Part shown: positions 25,669-34,600 of the stretch, piece after piece | Position numbering within the stretch: position 1 is the first letter of the stretch | Layout: each line of letters begins with the position of its first letter | NCBI GenBank assembly: GCA_013285405.1 | Contig: CP053446.1 | Coordinates: 967,985 to 1,031,984 of the forward strand | DNA: 64,000 nt | Direction of reading: 5' to 3' | Origin: Ignavibacteriota bacterium | GTDB lineage: Bacteria > Bacteroidota > Ignavibacteria > Ignavibacteriales > Ignavibacteriaceae | Translations under genes and position numbers: made by a program | Notes under the pieces: model-generated | Told to the model about the DNA's origin: nothing | Seen by the model: the letters and a program-made list of their open reading frames with translations, nothing else | Databases searched by the model: none

Positions 25669-26997
25669 TTATTTAATCATCAACATCTTTTTAACCTCAA
25701 CGAATTCTTTAGCTCTCAGTTCATAGATGTACATTCCCGTTGCAACGTTCTGTGCATTCCACTGATAACTATATCTTCCTGCTGTCAGCGATGCGTTTAC
25801 CAGCTCGGCTACCTTCTCTCCGAGTGCATTATAGATTGAAAGCTTTACGTTTGGCACATCTTCCGGCAAAGAGAATTCAATTGTTGTACTGGGATTGAAT
25901 GGATTCGGATAGTTCTGTTCAAGTGAGTATTTGTCAGGAATTAATTCAACAGATACTTTCAACTTTTGAATTGTTCCATCATTAATCACTAACTCATTTC
26001 CGGATTTTAAATTTTCATTTACTTTTTTTATTGTCTCATCCATTAACCTGATATTTATACCCTCTGCTCTAACAGTTAATGGGTAAACAACTCCGCTCAA
26101 TTCAATAAATTGTGTTGCAGAATTTATATCCTCTGCTATTCTTCCGCTTCCATATCTTATGTCAAACATTCCTGATGGCGGCGTTGGAGGAAGCTCATAT
26201 TGAGTTAAATCTACTTTGGTTCCATTTTCAGGCGAGTCTTCTTTAATTGCATATAAAGTATAATGCCTGCCTTCTGCATCTGTCAGCAGAATCTTTCCCC
26301 AGCCTTGAGGGAAAAATTCTTTTTGCTTGTTCTCTTTTGAAAACGACTCCGGAATTATTATTTGACCTGCAGCGGTCAGCTTTATCCAGTAGCCATATCC
26401 CGGGTCTATTGTTGTTGCTATCTGATAACCGGTTGCGTATTTAAAAATTGGTCCACTTTGCAAACCGGGGGGGATAGTTGAGACGTTTGCTGCCGTTACG
26501 CTTAGTTCATATCCTCCAATTAAGTTCCATCCCGCTGCTGCGGTTAATGGGTCGTGCGGAACAATCTGAATTCCACCTGCGGGCCATTCGTCTCCGGTGT
26601 TATAGGTTCTATCGCCCGCGTGTTTCATCCAGTAACCTATTCCAGGTGTTACGTCTGTTACTTGTTGATATCCAGCCACAAACCTGAATACATTTGCACT
26701 CGGATCTCTAAACGCCCACCAGGTATCAACATCCTGGTCAACAGGATGTAATCCTGGAACTGATACCATATTCCAGCCATTGGTTATTAAAACCGATAAC
26801 TGAAATGTGGTTACAATGTTTTGTCCGCACTCAGTTCCTTCGCCATAAAAATTGCCTGTTATATTTCCAGGTACCCCTGCGCATACATCAGCACCAGCAC
26901 CAACGTAAATGGACGCACCTTCGCCAATCACAATACTCTGTGCTGTTATAAGCTGTGATGTGAGAAATAATAATGCAAGATATTTTAGGGTTTTCAT
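25669..26997 (-). CDS. Secreted protein with T9SS sorting domain
   Basis: 442 residues from the ATG at 26997, which has AAAGGT 7 bases upstream; a GTG at 27006 in the same frame is the alternative. Signal peptide KTLKYLALLFLTSQLITAQ. Residues ~25-60 carry a cysteine-containing Gly-rich stretch (VGAGADVCAGVPGN). Residues ~70-215 show two similar units: GWNMVSVPGLHP ... GYQQVTDVTPGIGYWMKH and GWNLIGGYELS ... GYQIATTIDPGYGYWIKL, a repeat often found in T9SS cargo. The last ~80 residues are the sorting domain (EQNYPNPFNPSTTIEFSLP). It starts 12 bases beyond the S74 gene stop at 27009, so it is probably cotranscribed with that gene. Confidence 0.85.
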   Translation of the reverse strand: MKTLKYLALLFLTSQLITAQSIVIGEGASIYVGAGADVCAGVPGNITGNFYGEGTECGQNIVTTFQLSVLITNGWNMVSVPGLHPVDQDVDTWWAFRDPSANVFRFVAGYQQVTDVTPGIGYWMKHAGDRTYNTGDEWPAGGIQIVPHDPLTAAAGWNLIGGYELSVTAANVSTIPPGLQSGPIFKYATGYQIATTIDPGYGYWIKLTAAGQIIIPESFSKENKQKEFFPQGWGKILLTDAEGRHYTLYAIKEDSPENGTKVDLTQYELPPTPPSGMFDIRYGSGRIAEDINSATQFIELSGVVYPLTVRAEGINIRLMDETIKKVNENLKSGNELVINDGTIQKLKVSVELIPDKYSLEQNYPNPFNPSTTIEFSLPEDVPNVKLSIYNALGEKVAELVNASLTAGRYSYQWNAQNVATGMYIYELRAKEFVEVKKMLMIK

Positions 26998-27008
26998 TTT
27001 ATTCACCT

Positions 27009-28715
27009 TTAATTTTTTAATGAGCTAAATTTTAATTCATATTCTGATTTTATGGACTTCATTTCTTGTATCTGTTGGATTAATTCTTCTTTCAACGAGT
27101 CAATCTTGGTTAATTCTTTTTCAATTGATAAAACATTTTCAACTTTTGATTTTAGAAATGATATCTCCTCGTTAAGCTTAGATAATTCTCCATCCTTTTC
27201 AATTTTCTCCGAATGGAGTCCTTCGGACAATTTTTCATTTTTAATTTCTAATTCATCATTCTGAATTGTTAACCCGACTAACGCAGAGGCAAGTTGTTCA
27301 TTCTTAATTGTTAATTCATCATTCTCTGCCTTCAGTTCCTGAACAGCTTTAACAATTATCGGAAGAAGATTCCCCGGCGTTGCTTCCCATTTTTCGGGAT
27401 TATCCTTTAATACAAGATTCAGCCATTCAGCATTTGCATTTATCTGTGCTTCATCAAGTTCTTGTGCTATAAATCCTGCAGTTGGTTCTTCGTTCATTTT
27501 ACTTCCATCTGAAATATTGTTTTCATACCATTCACGTTTATCCCAGTTGTATTGGCGTGGTTTCAACTTCATAAGGAAATCAATTCCAAGGTTTAAATCC
27601 TTAATATTTTTTTTATCTCTTGCATCTGAAAGAGCGGTAATGGTTGTAACTGCACATCGAAGAGATGTAACAGATGAATTACCAAGAGTAATTTGATTTG
27701 TTGCACTTCCCGATGTTGGTTGTGCATTATAACCTATGCAAGTTAAATTGCTTCCGCTGCTTATGAATTGACCCGCACCAGTTCCGAACGCTGAATTACG
27801 AAAGCCCGTTGTGTTAGCATAAAGAGAGCTTCTCCCGATCGCAGAATTTTCATATCCTGTTGTGTTGCTGTTAAGAGAATAAGACCCGAATGAGGAATTA
27901 TCAGAGCCTGTTGAGTTTAAGTAATTTGATGAAAACCCGAATGCGGAATTATCAGAGCCCGTAGAATTATTTTGTAATGTTATATATCCTACAGCCGTAT
28001 TACGGTTTCCTGTATTATTTGCCGGAATTGTTGAGCCTCTGAGTGCCTCATAACCTACAGCCACATTAAAATTATTAAAAGCAGCTAAGGTGTTGTTAGT
28101 ATAAAACATTGCATTGTACCCTATAGCGGTTGCATTATTTCCAGCATCATTGCTATTTAGTGCACCGAAACCTATAGCAGTATTGTTAATTCCTGTTGTA
28201 TTCGAATAAAGAGATGCTCTTCCGAATGCCGAATTACCATTGCCCGATGTGTTGAAGAGAAGAGAGTTAAGCCCGAAAGCTGAATTATCAGTACCTGTTG
28301 TGTTGTAGTAAAGAGATTGAAACCCAAAAGCTGAATTCCGAGAACCCGTAGAGTTGTAGAAAAGAGACCGGGGCCCTACTCCTGAGTTATAGCTGCCATC
28401 ATTAGAGTTTACTCCACCCATTGTAAAATTACCGGCATCTATTCCAAGAAATAAGTTGTTTCCATTTGTTCCCGCGCCAAAATATGTATGAAGAAATCTG
28501 TTACTGCCTTTAAAGATTGCACTCTGCTGGCTGCTGCCAAGCTGCAATGGTAATGTTATTGTTCCGTTGGACTGATTAAGTATAAAAAAATCTGTTGTGG
28601 CGTCTTTTATTTTAAAGTTGCCACCTGGTGCAAGCGTGTTGGTTATATCCTGTGCATTGGATATAAAACTTATAAGCATAAAGCTTATTATTGCTGTTGA
28701 TAGAATGGTTTTCAT
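27009..28715 (-). CDS. YadA-head-repeat protein with C-terminal S74 (tail-fibre/endosialidase) chaperone domain, copy A
   Basis: 568 residues with a GAGGAAA site and signal peptide (ISFMLISFISNAQ). Residues ~70-330 hold about twelve 17-residue repeats like NSAFGFQSLYYNTTGTD, the YadA/trimeric-adhesin head pattern. Then comes the peptidase S74 intramolecular chaperone: TALSDARDKKNIKDLN, where S-D is the known self-cleavage point, followed by LKPRQYNWDKREWYE and GFIAQELDEAQ. The C-terminal ~130 residues are predicted coiled coil (repeated ELTIKNEQL, ELEIKNEKL, IEKELTKIDSLKEEL). There is no T9SS tail, so export beyond the periplasm is unexplained. It is a tandem paralogue of the gene at 28840-30741. 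Confidence 0.87.
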   Translation of the reverse strand: MKTILSTAIISFMLISFISNAQDITNTLAPGGNFKIKDATTDFFILNQSNGTITLPLQLGSSQQSAIFKGSNRFLHTYFGAGTNGNNLFLGIDAGNFTMGGVNSNDGSYNSGVGPRSLFYNSTGSRNSAFGFQSLYYNTTGTDNSAFGLNSLLFNTSGNGNSAFGRASLYSNTTGINNTAIGFGALNSNDAGNNATAIGYNAMFYTNNTLAAFNNFNVAVGYEALRGSTIPANNTGNRNTAVGYITLQNNSTGSDNSAFGFSSNYLNSTGSDNSSFGSYSLNSNTTGYENSAIGRSSLYANTTGFRNSAFGTGAGQFISSGSNLTCIGYNAQPTSGSATNQITLGNSSVTSLRCAVTTITALSDARDKKNIKDLNLGIDFLMKLKPRQYNWDKREWYENNISDGSKMNEEPTAGFIAQELDEAQINANAEWLNLVLKDNPEKWEATPGNLLPIIVKAVQELKAENDELTIKNEQLASALVGLTIQNDELEIKNEKLSEGLHSEKIEKDGELSKLNEEISFLKSKVENVLSIEKELTKIDSLKEELIQQIQEMKSIKSEYELKFSSLKN

Positions 28716-28751
28716 TTTTTCCTCATCTTTTTAGTTAGCAGTTTTAAAGAT

Positions 28752-28802
28752 GTCATCTTTTTCTGAATCTGACTGCGGCAAGAAAGATGTCATCTTTGTT
28801 CT
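28752..28802. repeat. 51-bp repeat containing AAAGATGTCATCTTT, upstream copy for S74 gene A
   Basis: The segment from TCATCTTTTTCTGAATCTGACT through GCGGCAAGAAAGATGTCATC to TTTGTTCT is matched at 30778-30828. It contains 15-bp palindromes at 28746-28760 and 28783-28797. It lies 37 bases upstream of the ATG at 28715. Confidence 0.85.
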
Positions 28803-28839
28803 ATGTGTTTTTTACTTAATACCGATAACCAATTACCGA

Positions 28840-30741
28840 TTACTGATTACCGACTTCTGATTTAACTATTTGAACTTTGAAATTCTGCTGATCAGATTTT
28901 AACTGTTCAAGTTCTTTAACAAGCATCGTTTGCATCTCTTCATATTTTGATAACCGTGTTTTTAATTCTGCAATCTCCTCATCCTTTTCAATTTTTAATT
29001 TTTCATTTTTAATTTCTAATTCATCATTCTCTGCCTTCAGTTCCTGAACAGCTTTAACAATTATCGGCAGAAGATTCCCCGGCGTTGCTTCCCATTTTTC
29101 GGGATTATCCTTTAATACAAGATTCAGCCACTCAGCATTTGCAGTTATCTGTGCTTCATCAAGTTCTTGAGCAATAAATCCTGCCGTGGGTTCTTCTTTC
29201 ATTTTACTTCCATCTGAAATATTGTTTTCATACCATTCGCGTTTATCCCAGTTATATTGGCGTGGTTTTAATTTCATAAGGAAATCAATTCCAAGGTTTA
29301 AGTCTTTAATATTTTTTTTATCTCTTGCATCTGAAAGAGCAGTGATGGTTGTTACTGCACAACGAAGAGATGTAACAGATGAATTGCCAAGAGTAATTTG
29401 ATTTGTTGCACTTGCAGATGTTGGCTCTGCATTATAACCAATACAGGTTAAATTGCTTCCTGTGGTTATGTTTGAGCCCGAGGAATATCCAAATGCTGAA
29501 TTATTGTCGCCTATTGTATTGGAAGTTAATGAATTATATCCCGAAGCAGTGTTACTAGTTCCAAAAGTATTATTACGTAGAGTATTATTTCCAACTGCAG
29601 TGTTCCAACTGCCAGTACTATTAATATTTAACGAATACGCTCCAATTGATGTATTAACCGTGCCAGAGGTATTTGCATATAAAGATTCATATCCTATTGC
29701 GGTGTTATAATTTGCTGTCGTGTTATGTCGTAAAGATGAACTACCGATGGCTGTGTTATAATTACCGGTTGAATTTGTATCTAAAGAACGATATCCAATT
29801 GCAGTGTTATAGTCTCCAGTTGTATTTTCTTCCAAGGCAAAAAATCCAACACCAGTATTATTATTACCACTTGTATTGCCATATAAGGCTGAATATCCAA
29901 CGGCAGTATTTTGGTAACCTATAGTATTATAGTATAATGCTAAACCACCCACAGCTATGTTATCACTGCCAGTACTGTTGAAGTATAAAGACGAATATCC
30001 AACAGCAGTGTTATACAAACCCGTAGTATTGGAATATAAAGAGTTATGTCCCAAAGCCGAGTTGCCAGGACCTGTGGTGTTAGAAAATAAAGATCTATAA
30101 CCCACAGCAGAGTTATTATATCCAGTCGTGTTATTATTTAGACTGCTATTTCCTATAGCGGTGTTAGAATATCCGGTTGTGTTGCTGGATAAAGAATAAT
30201 AACCCACAGCAGTATTTGCAATGCCATTCGTGTTTGCAAATAATGAATAGTCACCCACAGCCGTGTTGTAATACCCTGTTGTGTTAGTTGATAGTGAAAA
30301 ATAACCTATTGCCGTGTTAGAATATCCGGTAGTATTGAACTCTAAAGCAGACCTGCCCACTGCTGTGTTATAATCGCCGGTGGTAAGATCGCTCAGAGAT
30401 AGATAACCGATTCCGGTATTTTCGTTTGCAGTTGTTAATGTAAAATTTCCGGCATTAATTCCCATAAAAGTATTATATGAAACACCGTTGTAATAATTGT
30501 GTAAAAATCTATTTGTCCCTTTAAATATTACTCCGGTAGTTGTGTTGTCTGTATTTTCAAGCCGAAGTGAATTTAAGATATTCACCTGACCGGTTGACTG
30601 ACTTAATGTTAAGAAGTCTGTTACGGCATCTTTGACAATAAATTGTCCTCCAGCACCAAGTGTGTTTGTTATATCTTGTGCGTTGGATATAAAATTTATA
30701 AGCATAAAGCTTATTGCTGCCGTTGAGAGAATGTTTTTCAT
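28840..30741 (-). CDS. YadA-head-repeat protein with C-terminal S74 chaperone domain, copy B
   Basis: 633 residues from the ATG at 30741, chosen for its strong GGAGG site and signal peptide (ISFMLINFISNAQ); the open frame extends 26 residues upstream into a repeat. Residues ~70-420 hold 19 repeats of 17 residues (consensus NTAVGYYSLSSNTTGYS), the trimeric-adhesin head pattern. The S74 chaperone follows (TALSDARDKKNIKDLN, LKPRQYNWDKREW), nearly identical to copy A, then a shorter coiled-coil tail. Such domains mediate trimerisation and then cut themselves off in phage tail fibres. No T9SS tail. The two genes differ mainly in the number of head repeats, as expected after tandem duplication and repeat expansion. 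Confidence 0.88.
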   Translation of the reverse strand: MKNILSTAAISFMLINFISNAQDITNTLGAGGQFIVKDAVTDFLTLSQSTGQVNILNSLRLENTDNTTTGVIFKGTNRFLHNYYNGVSYNTFMGINAGNFTLTTANENTGIGYLSLSDLTTGDYNTAVGRSALEFNTTGYSNTAIGYFSLSTNTTGYYNTAVGDYSLFANTNGIANTAVGYYSLSSNTTGYSNTAIGNSSLNNNTTGYNNSAVGYRSLFSNTTGPGNSALGHNSLYSNTTGLYNTAVGYSSLYFNSTGSDNIAVGGLALYYNTIGYQNTAVGYSALYGNTSGNNNTGVGFFALEENTTGDYNTAIGYRSLDTNSTGNYNTAIGSSSLRHNTTANYNTAIGYESLYANTSGTVNTSIGAYSLNINSTGSWNTAVGNNTLRNNTFGTSNTASGYNSLTSNTIGDNNSAFGYSSGSNITTGSNLTCIGYNAEPTSASATNQITLGNSSVTSLRCAVTTITALSDARDKKNIKDLNLGIDFLMKLKPRQYNWDKREWYENNISDGSKMKEEPTAGFIAQELDEAQITANAEWLNLVLKDNPEKWEATPGNLLPIIVKAVQELKAENDELEIKNEKLKIEKDEEIAELKTRLSKYEEMQTMLVKELEQLKSDQQNFKVQIVKSEVGNQ

Positions 30742-30777
30742 ATTACCTCCGTTTATTATTTTGACAGATTTACTAAT

Positions 30778-30828
30778 GACATCTTTTTCTGAATCTGACT
30801 GCGGCAAGAAAGATGTCATCTTTGTTCT
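30778..30828. repeat. 51-bp repeat containing AAAGATGTCATCTTT, upstream copy for S74 gene B
   Basis: Matches 28752-28802 apart from the first bases. It lies 37 bases upstream of the ATG at 30741, the same distance as at gene A, so it belongs to a duplicated upstream region about 2026 bases long in period. Confidence 0.85.
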
Positions 30829-30932
30829 GATTGTTTTTTATTTAATACTGATTACCAATAAATAATTACTGCTTAGGGCTAAATGGATTACTTAATCTGA
30901 TCATAAGATATATCAGCATATAAAATTCGGCA

Positions 30933-30950
30933 ATCACGCAAATGCGTGAT
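30933..30950. repeat. 18-bp palindrome ATCACGCA-AA-TGCGTGAT, copy 3
   Basis: Perfect 8-bp arms; 25 bases after the stop of the response-regulator gene at 30976. With copy 4 it brackets that gene. Confidence 0.9.
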
Positions 30951-30975
30951 TTTGAGTTACAAAATTGTTAAAGTA

Positions 30976-31620
30976 CTAGAGAAGTTTTTCTTTTATTGCT
31001 TTTGAGATTGCGCTGCTTCGGGAGTGTACTTCCAGTTTAGCGTAGATGTTGCGCAGATGAGAATCAACTGTGTGATGACTTAAGAATATTTTTTCCCCGA
31101 TTTGTTTTTTGCTCAATCCATCAACCAAAAGGCTAAGTATTTCTTTTTCTCTTTCCGAAAGATCATACCCATCCGATTTTATGTTCTGATCTCTGAACAT
31201 ATTCAAAACTTTCTTTGCGATATGCGAGTTCATCGGTGCGCCGCCGGTCATCACCTCATTGATTGAATCCACGATTTTATCTGAGGATAAATCTTTAAGC
31301 AGATAACCTGCGGCGCCGGAACAGATTGCTTTAAAAACATTTTCATCGTCATCGTGTACGGTGATGATAATTATCTTTGATGAAGGAGTTAATTTTTTTA
31401 GTTCAGGAATTAATTCAATTCCACTCAAGCCTGGAAGCCCAATATCGAGAAGAATTATATCGGGAACCAATTCTTCTTTCTCGATAATATCAAGAGCAGT
31501 TTCTCCGGAACTGAAAGTGTTTTGGCATCGGATTGAACTGCTCTTGTTGATAGCCTCCTTTAAAGAATCACGAAATAGATCGTTGTCTTCTATAATTATT
31601 ACGTCAATCTGTCGATTCAT
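30976..31620 (-). CDS. NarL/FixJ-family (LuxR-type) response regulator
   Basis: 214 residues. Receiver domain (1-125) with acidic pocket I-I-E-D-N-D, phosphoacceptor Asp59 in LLDIGLPGLSG, and the switch Thr and Lys in IITVHDDD and LLKD. C-terminal LuxR helix-turn-helix (~150-214): LSEREKEILSLLVDGLSKK, then HHTVDSHLRNIYAKLEVHSRS, where the recognition helix is clear. It would be phosphorylated by the adjacent kinase, whose gene ends 53 bases upstream on the same strand, and then act as a dimeric transcription factor. Its targets are unknown. The surrounding T9SS cargo and S74 genes are candidates by position only. Confidence 0.93.
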   Translation of the reverse strand: MNRQIDVIIIEDNDLFRDSLKEAINKSSSIRCQNTFSSGETALDIIEKEELVPDIILLDIGLPGLSGIELIPELKKLTPSSKIIIITVHDDDENVFKAICSGAAGYLLKDLSSDKIVDSINEVMTGGAPMNSHIAKKVLNMFRDQNIKSDGYDLSEREKEILSLLVDGLSKKQIGEKIFLSHHTVDSHLRNIYAKLEVHSRSSAISKAIKEKLL

Positions 31621-31673
31621 TTTCTAATTATTTATTTTATACTTTTTCAAGATAAAGCGGAAGTAGCCGGATT

Positions 31674-34600
31674 TCAATCACGCAAGTGCGTGATATTAAT
31701 ATTTAATTCAAGAAGTGTCCCTTTGCCAATCTGGCTTTCAAAGTTTAATTCTGCATCAATTTCATTTGCCCGTGATTTAATATTTTTTAAACCATTACCG
31801 CCGGATTCTGATGATATGTCAAACCCTTTGCCATCATCCTTTATGGAAAGAAATAGTTTATTAATATCCAGGTTGAATCTGATATCAACCCGTTTTGCTC
31901 CGGAGTGTTTAACAATATTATTCAACGATTCTTTATAAATAAGAAAAAGATTTCGCTTGGTTTCAGGGAGGAGATTTATTTCCGGAACATCTTTTGGATA
32001 GTCAATACTCGTAATATATTTTATCAGCAAGTCATCTGCTACTTGCTTCATTTTTGAAATAAGATCTTTTAAACTATCTGAAGACGGATTTGTGAGCCAC
32101 ACAATATCACGTATTGCCTGAGTTGAACCTTTCGCCACTTTACGAATGCGTTTTATTTTTTCCGCTGCTTCTTCATTTATCTTCTCATCTTTCTGAATTA
32201 ACTCGCTCATAAGCGAAATACTGCTAAGGTTGCTTCCTATTTCATCGTGAAGATCCTGAGCAATTCTGTTTCTTATTTTTTGCTTCTCAATTTCTTTTTC
32301 CTGCTCAATATTTTTTGCTTTTAATTCAGCTTCACGCAGCAACGCCGCTTCTTTCAATCTTCTTAATCTTTCTTCTTCTTTCTTTTTTCTTCTTCTGGTT
32401 TCTGCTGATCTGATTAAAAGCAAACAACCAACAAAAGCAATAGCATAAATAGAATAAGCCCACCAGGTTTTCCAGAATGGCGGAGTAATTATTATTGAAA
32501 TCTGTGTTCCCTTTTCATTCCATACACCATCACTGTTAGTTGCTTTTACGCGAAAAGTATATTCTCCTGGATCTAAATTTGTGTAAGTAACAAATCGTCT
32601 TGTGCCGCAAAAAATCCAACTCTTGTCAAATCCAACCAGCATATAAGCGTATTGATTTTTTTCAGGTGCATTATAATCGAACGACGCAAATTGAAAAGAA
32701 AAATCATTCTGGTAATACGAAAGAGTAATTTCTTTTTCTGTGAAAATGTTTGAAGGTAAATTTGAATTGTTGTTTGTGTCTGACGGCTGATTGAATAATT
32801 GAAAATCTGTTATAATTACAGCAGGAGAAAAAGTTGATTGTTTAATATTTTTTGGATTGAAATAATTTAGTCCGGTTGTACATCCGAAGTAGATTAAACC
32901 ATTGCTTGTTTTTAATCCCGCGCTTGAATTAAATGAGCTCCCGATTAATCCATCTGAAGCACTGAAATTAATAAATGTCTCTCCTTCCGTATTGAAAAAA
33001 GAAATACCGGCGCCTGTTCCAATCCACAGATTTCCATCATCATCTTCGATTATACTTTCAATTGCGTTATCAGATAGACCATTCTCGACTGTAAAATATT
33101 TTATTTCAACATCCAGTTGAGAACCGTTTCTTGATCCCGAATCATTCTTTATTAAAAATTTATTTAAACCGTTTGCTGTTCCTATCCACAAAACAGTTTG
33201 GTTCTGCAAGTTTTTCGCTTTAACAGATTCGCGTATTGTATAGATGTTATCGCTGCTGAGTTTTTTGCCTTCTTTGTTGTTCGAATTCCAATTATAAAAA
33301 ATGGCGGACGTATCTTCGTTGAATAAATCTAATCCGCCGCCATTTGTTCCGATCCAGAGTCTTCCTTTTCTATCCATATAAAGTGACCAGACATCATTAA
33401 AACTCAGACTTGTGGGATTTTCAGGTTCATTCCTCCAGTGATCAACTTTGCCGTTAACAGGATTTAGTTTTGCTAATCCAGCTCCCCAGAATCCCATCCA
33501 GAGTTTACCATCAACATCCTGTATAATAGTTTTTATATAATTAAAGGCTGAAAGATTGAAGGTTGGATTATCAATTTTTGGCGAGATAATATTATTCGTT
33601 TTTAAATCAAGTTCTTTTAATCCCTGACCGTAGGTGCCTATCCAGATATTACCAGAACTTCCGGCAGATAATGACCAGATATTCAGCGATTGAAGTTCTG
33701 AATTCCAAATGCTTGTTTGATTACCCGCATTATTTTTAATTTCAAACAATCCTGCATCCGTTCCGAACCATATTGTACCGTCTTTTGTTTGAGTGATTGC
33801 ACGAACACTTTTGTTAAACAACTCAGGAGAAATAGCCGGTGTCTGCCCGATGGAAACAGTTGAATTGAACTTGGAATTTTTTGGTGAGTAGATGTTCACA
33901 CCATTTTCAGTTGCAAACCAGACAACTCCTGATTTGTCTATAAGCATATCCTGAACCTGATTGCTTAAAAATTCAAAATTTGCTTTTTTACTCTGAGTAA
34001 ATCTCTCGCTGTAACCCGTTATTAAATTTAATCTGACAAGCCCTCCAAACGTACCTATCCACAATATTTTTTCATCAGAATAAATTTCTTCCGCAACGGA
34101 GCTTACACTATTGGCAAATTGCAAATCTGAATTAATTGGTAAAGGAACCGAGACAAACTCTTCATTAATAAAATTAAATTTTAGTAAACCGTTTAGTGTT
34201 CCCATCCAAAATGAATTTTCAGAAAAGGTTGATTTCGAAAGACTCCAAACCGGAATATTTAAATCTGGTAAAACTTTTTTAAAAGGTTGTTCAACCTGGT
34301 CAGGAGTATATTTAGTTAATCCGCTGTAAGTTGAAATCCAGAGACCGGAGTTATTATCCTCAAGGATTGAAGTGATGAAATTATCTGAAAGCAGATTTAA
34401 GTTTTCGGTTGTGTTTTGCCAATGATCAAATTTATTTTTTGATGGATTGAATCTGAAAAGCCCATGCTTATAAGAACCAATCCAAAGGTTATTTTTGCTA
34501 TCCTCATAAATACAGGTAATATTGATTTCATCTGTTGAAGTTGAATCTAATTTGAAGTGTTCAAAGCTATCATTACGTGGATCGTATTTGTTGAGACCAC

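Noticed and set aside
27800..30450. Regular short repeats that could suggest a CRISPR array or satellite
   Set aside because: They are 51-bp in-frame codon repeats of YadA-type head units; no unique spacers and the frame is open throughout.
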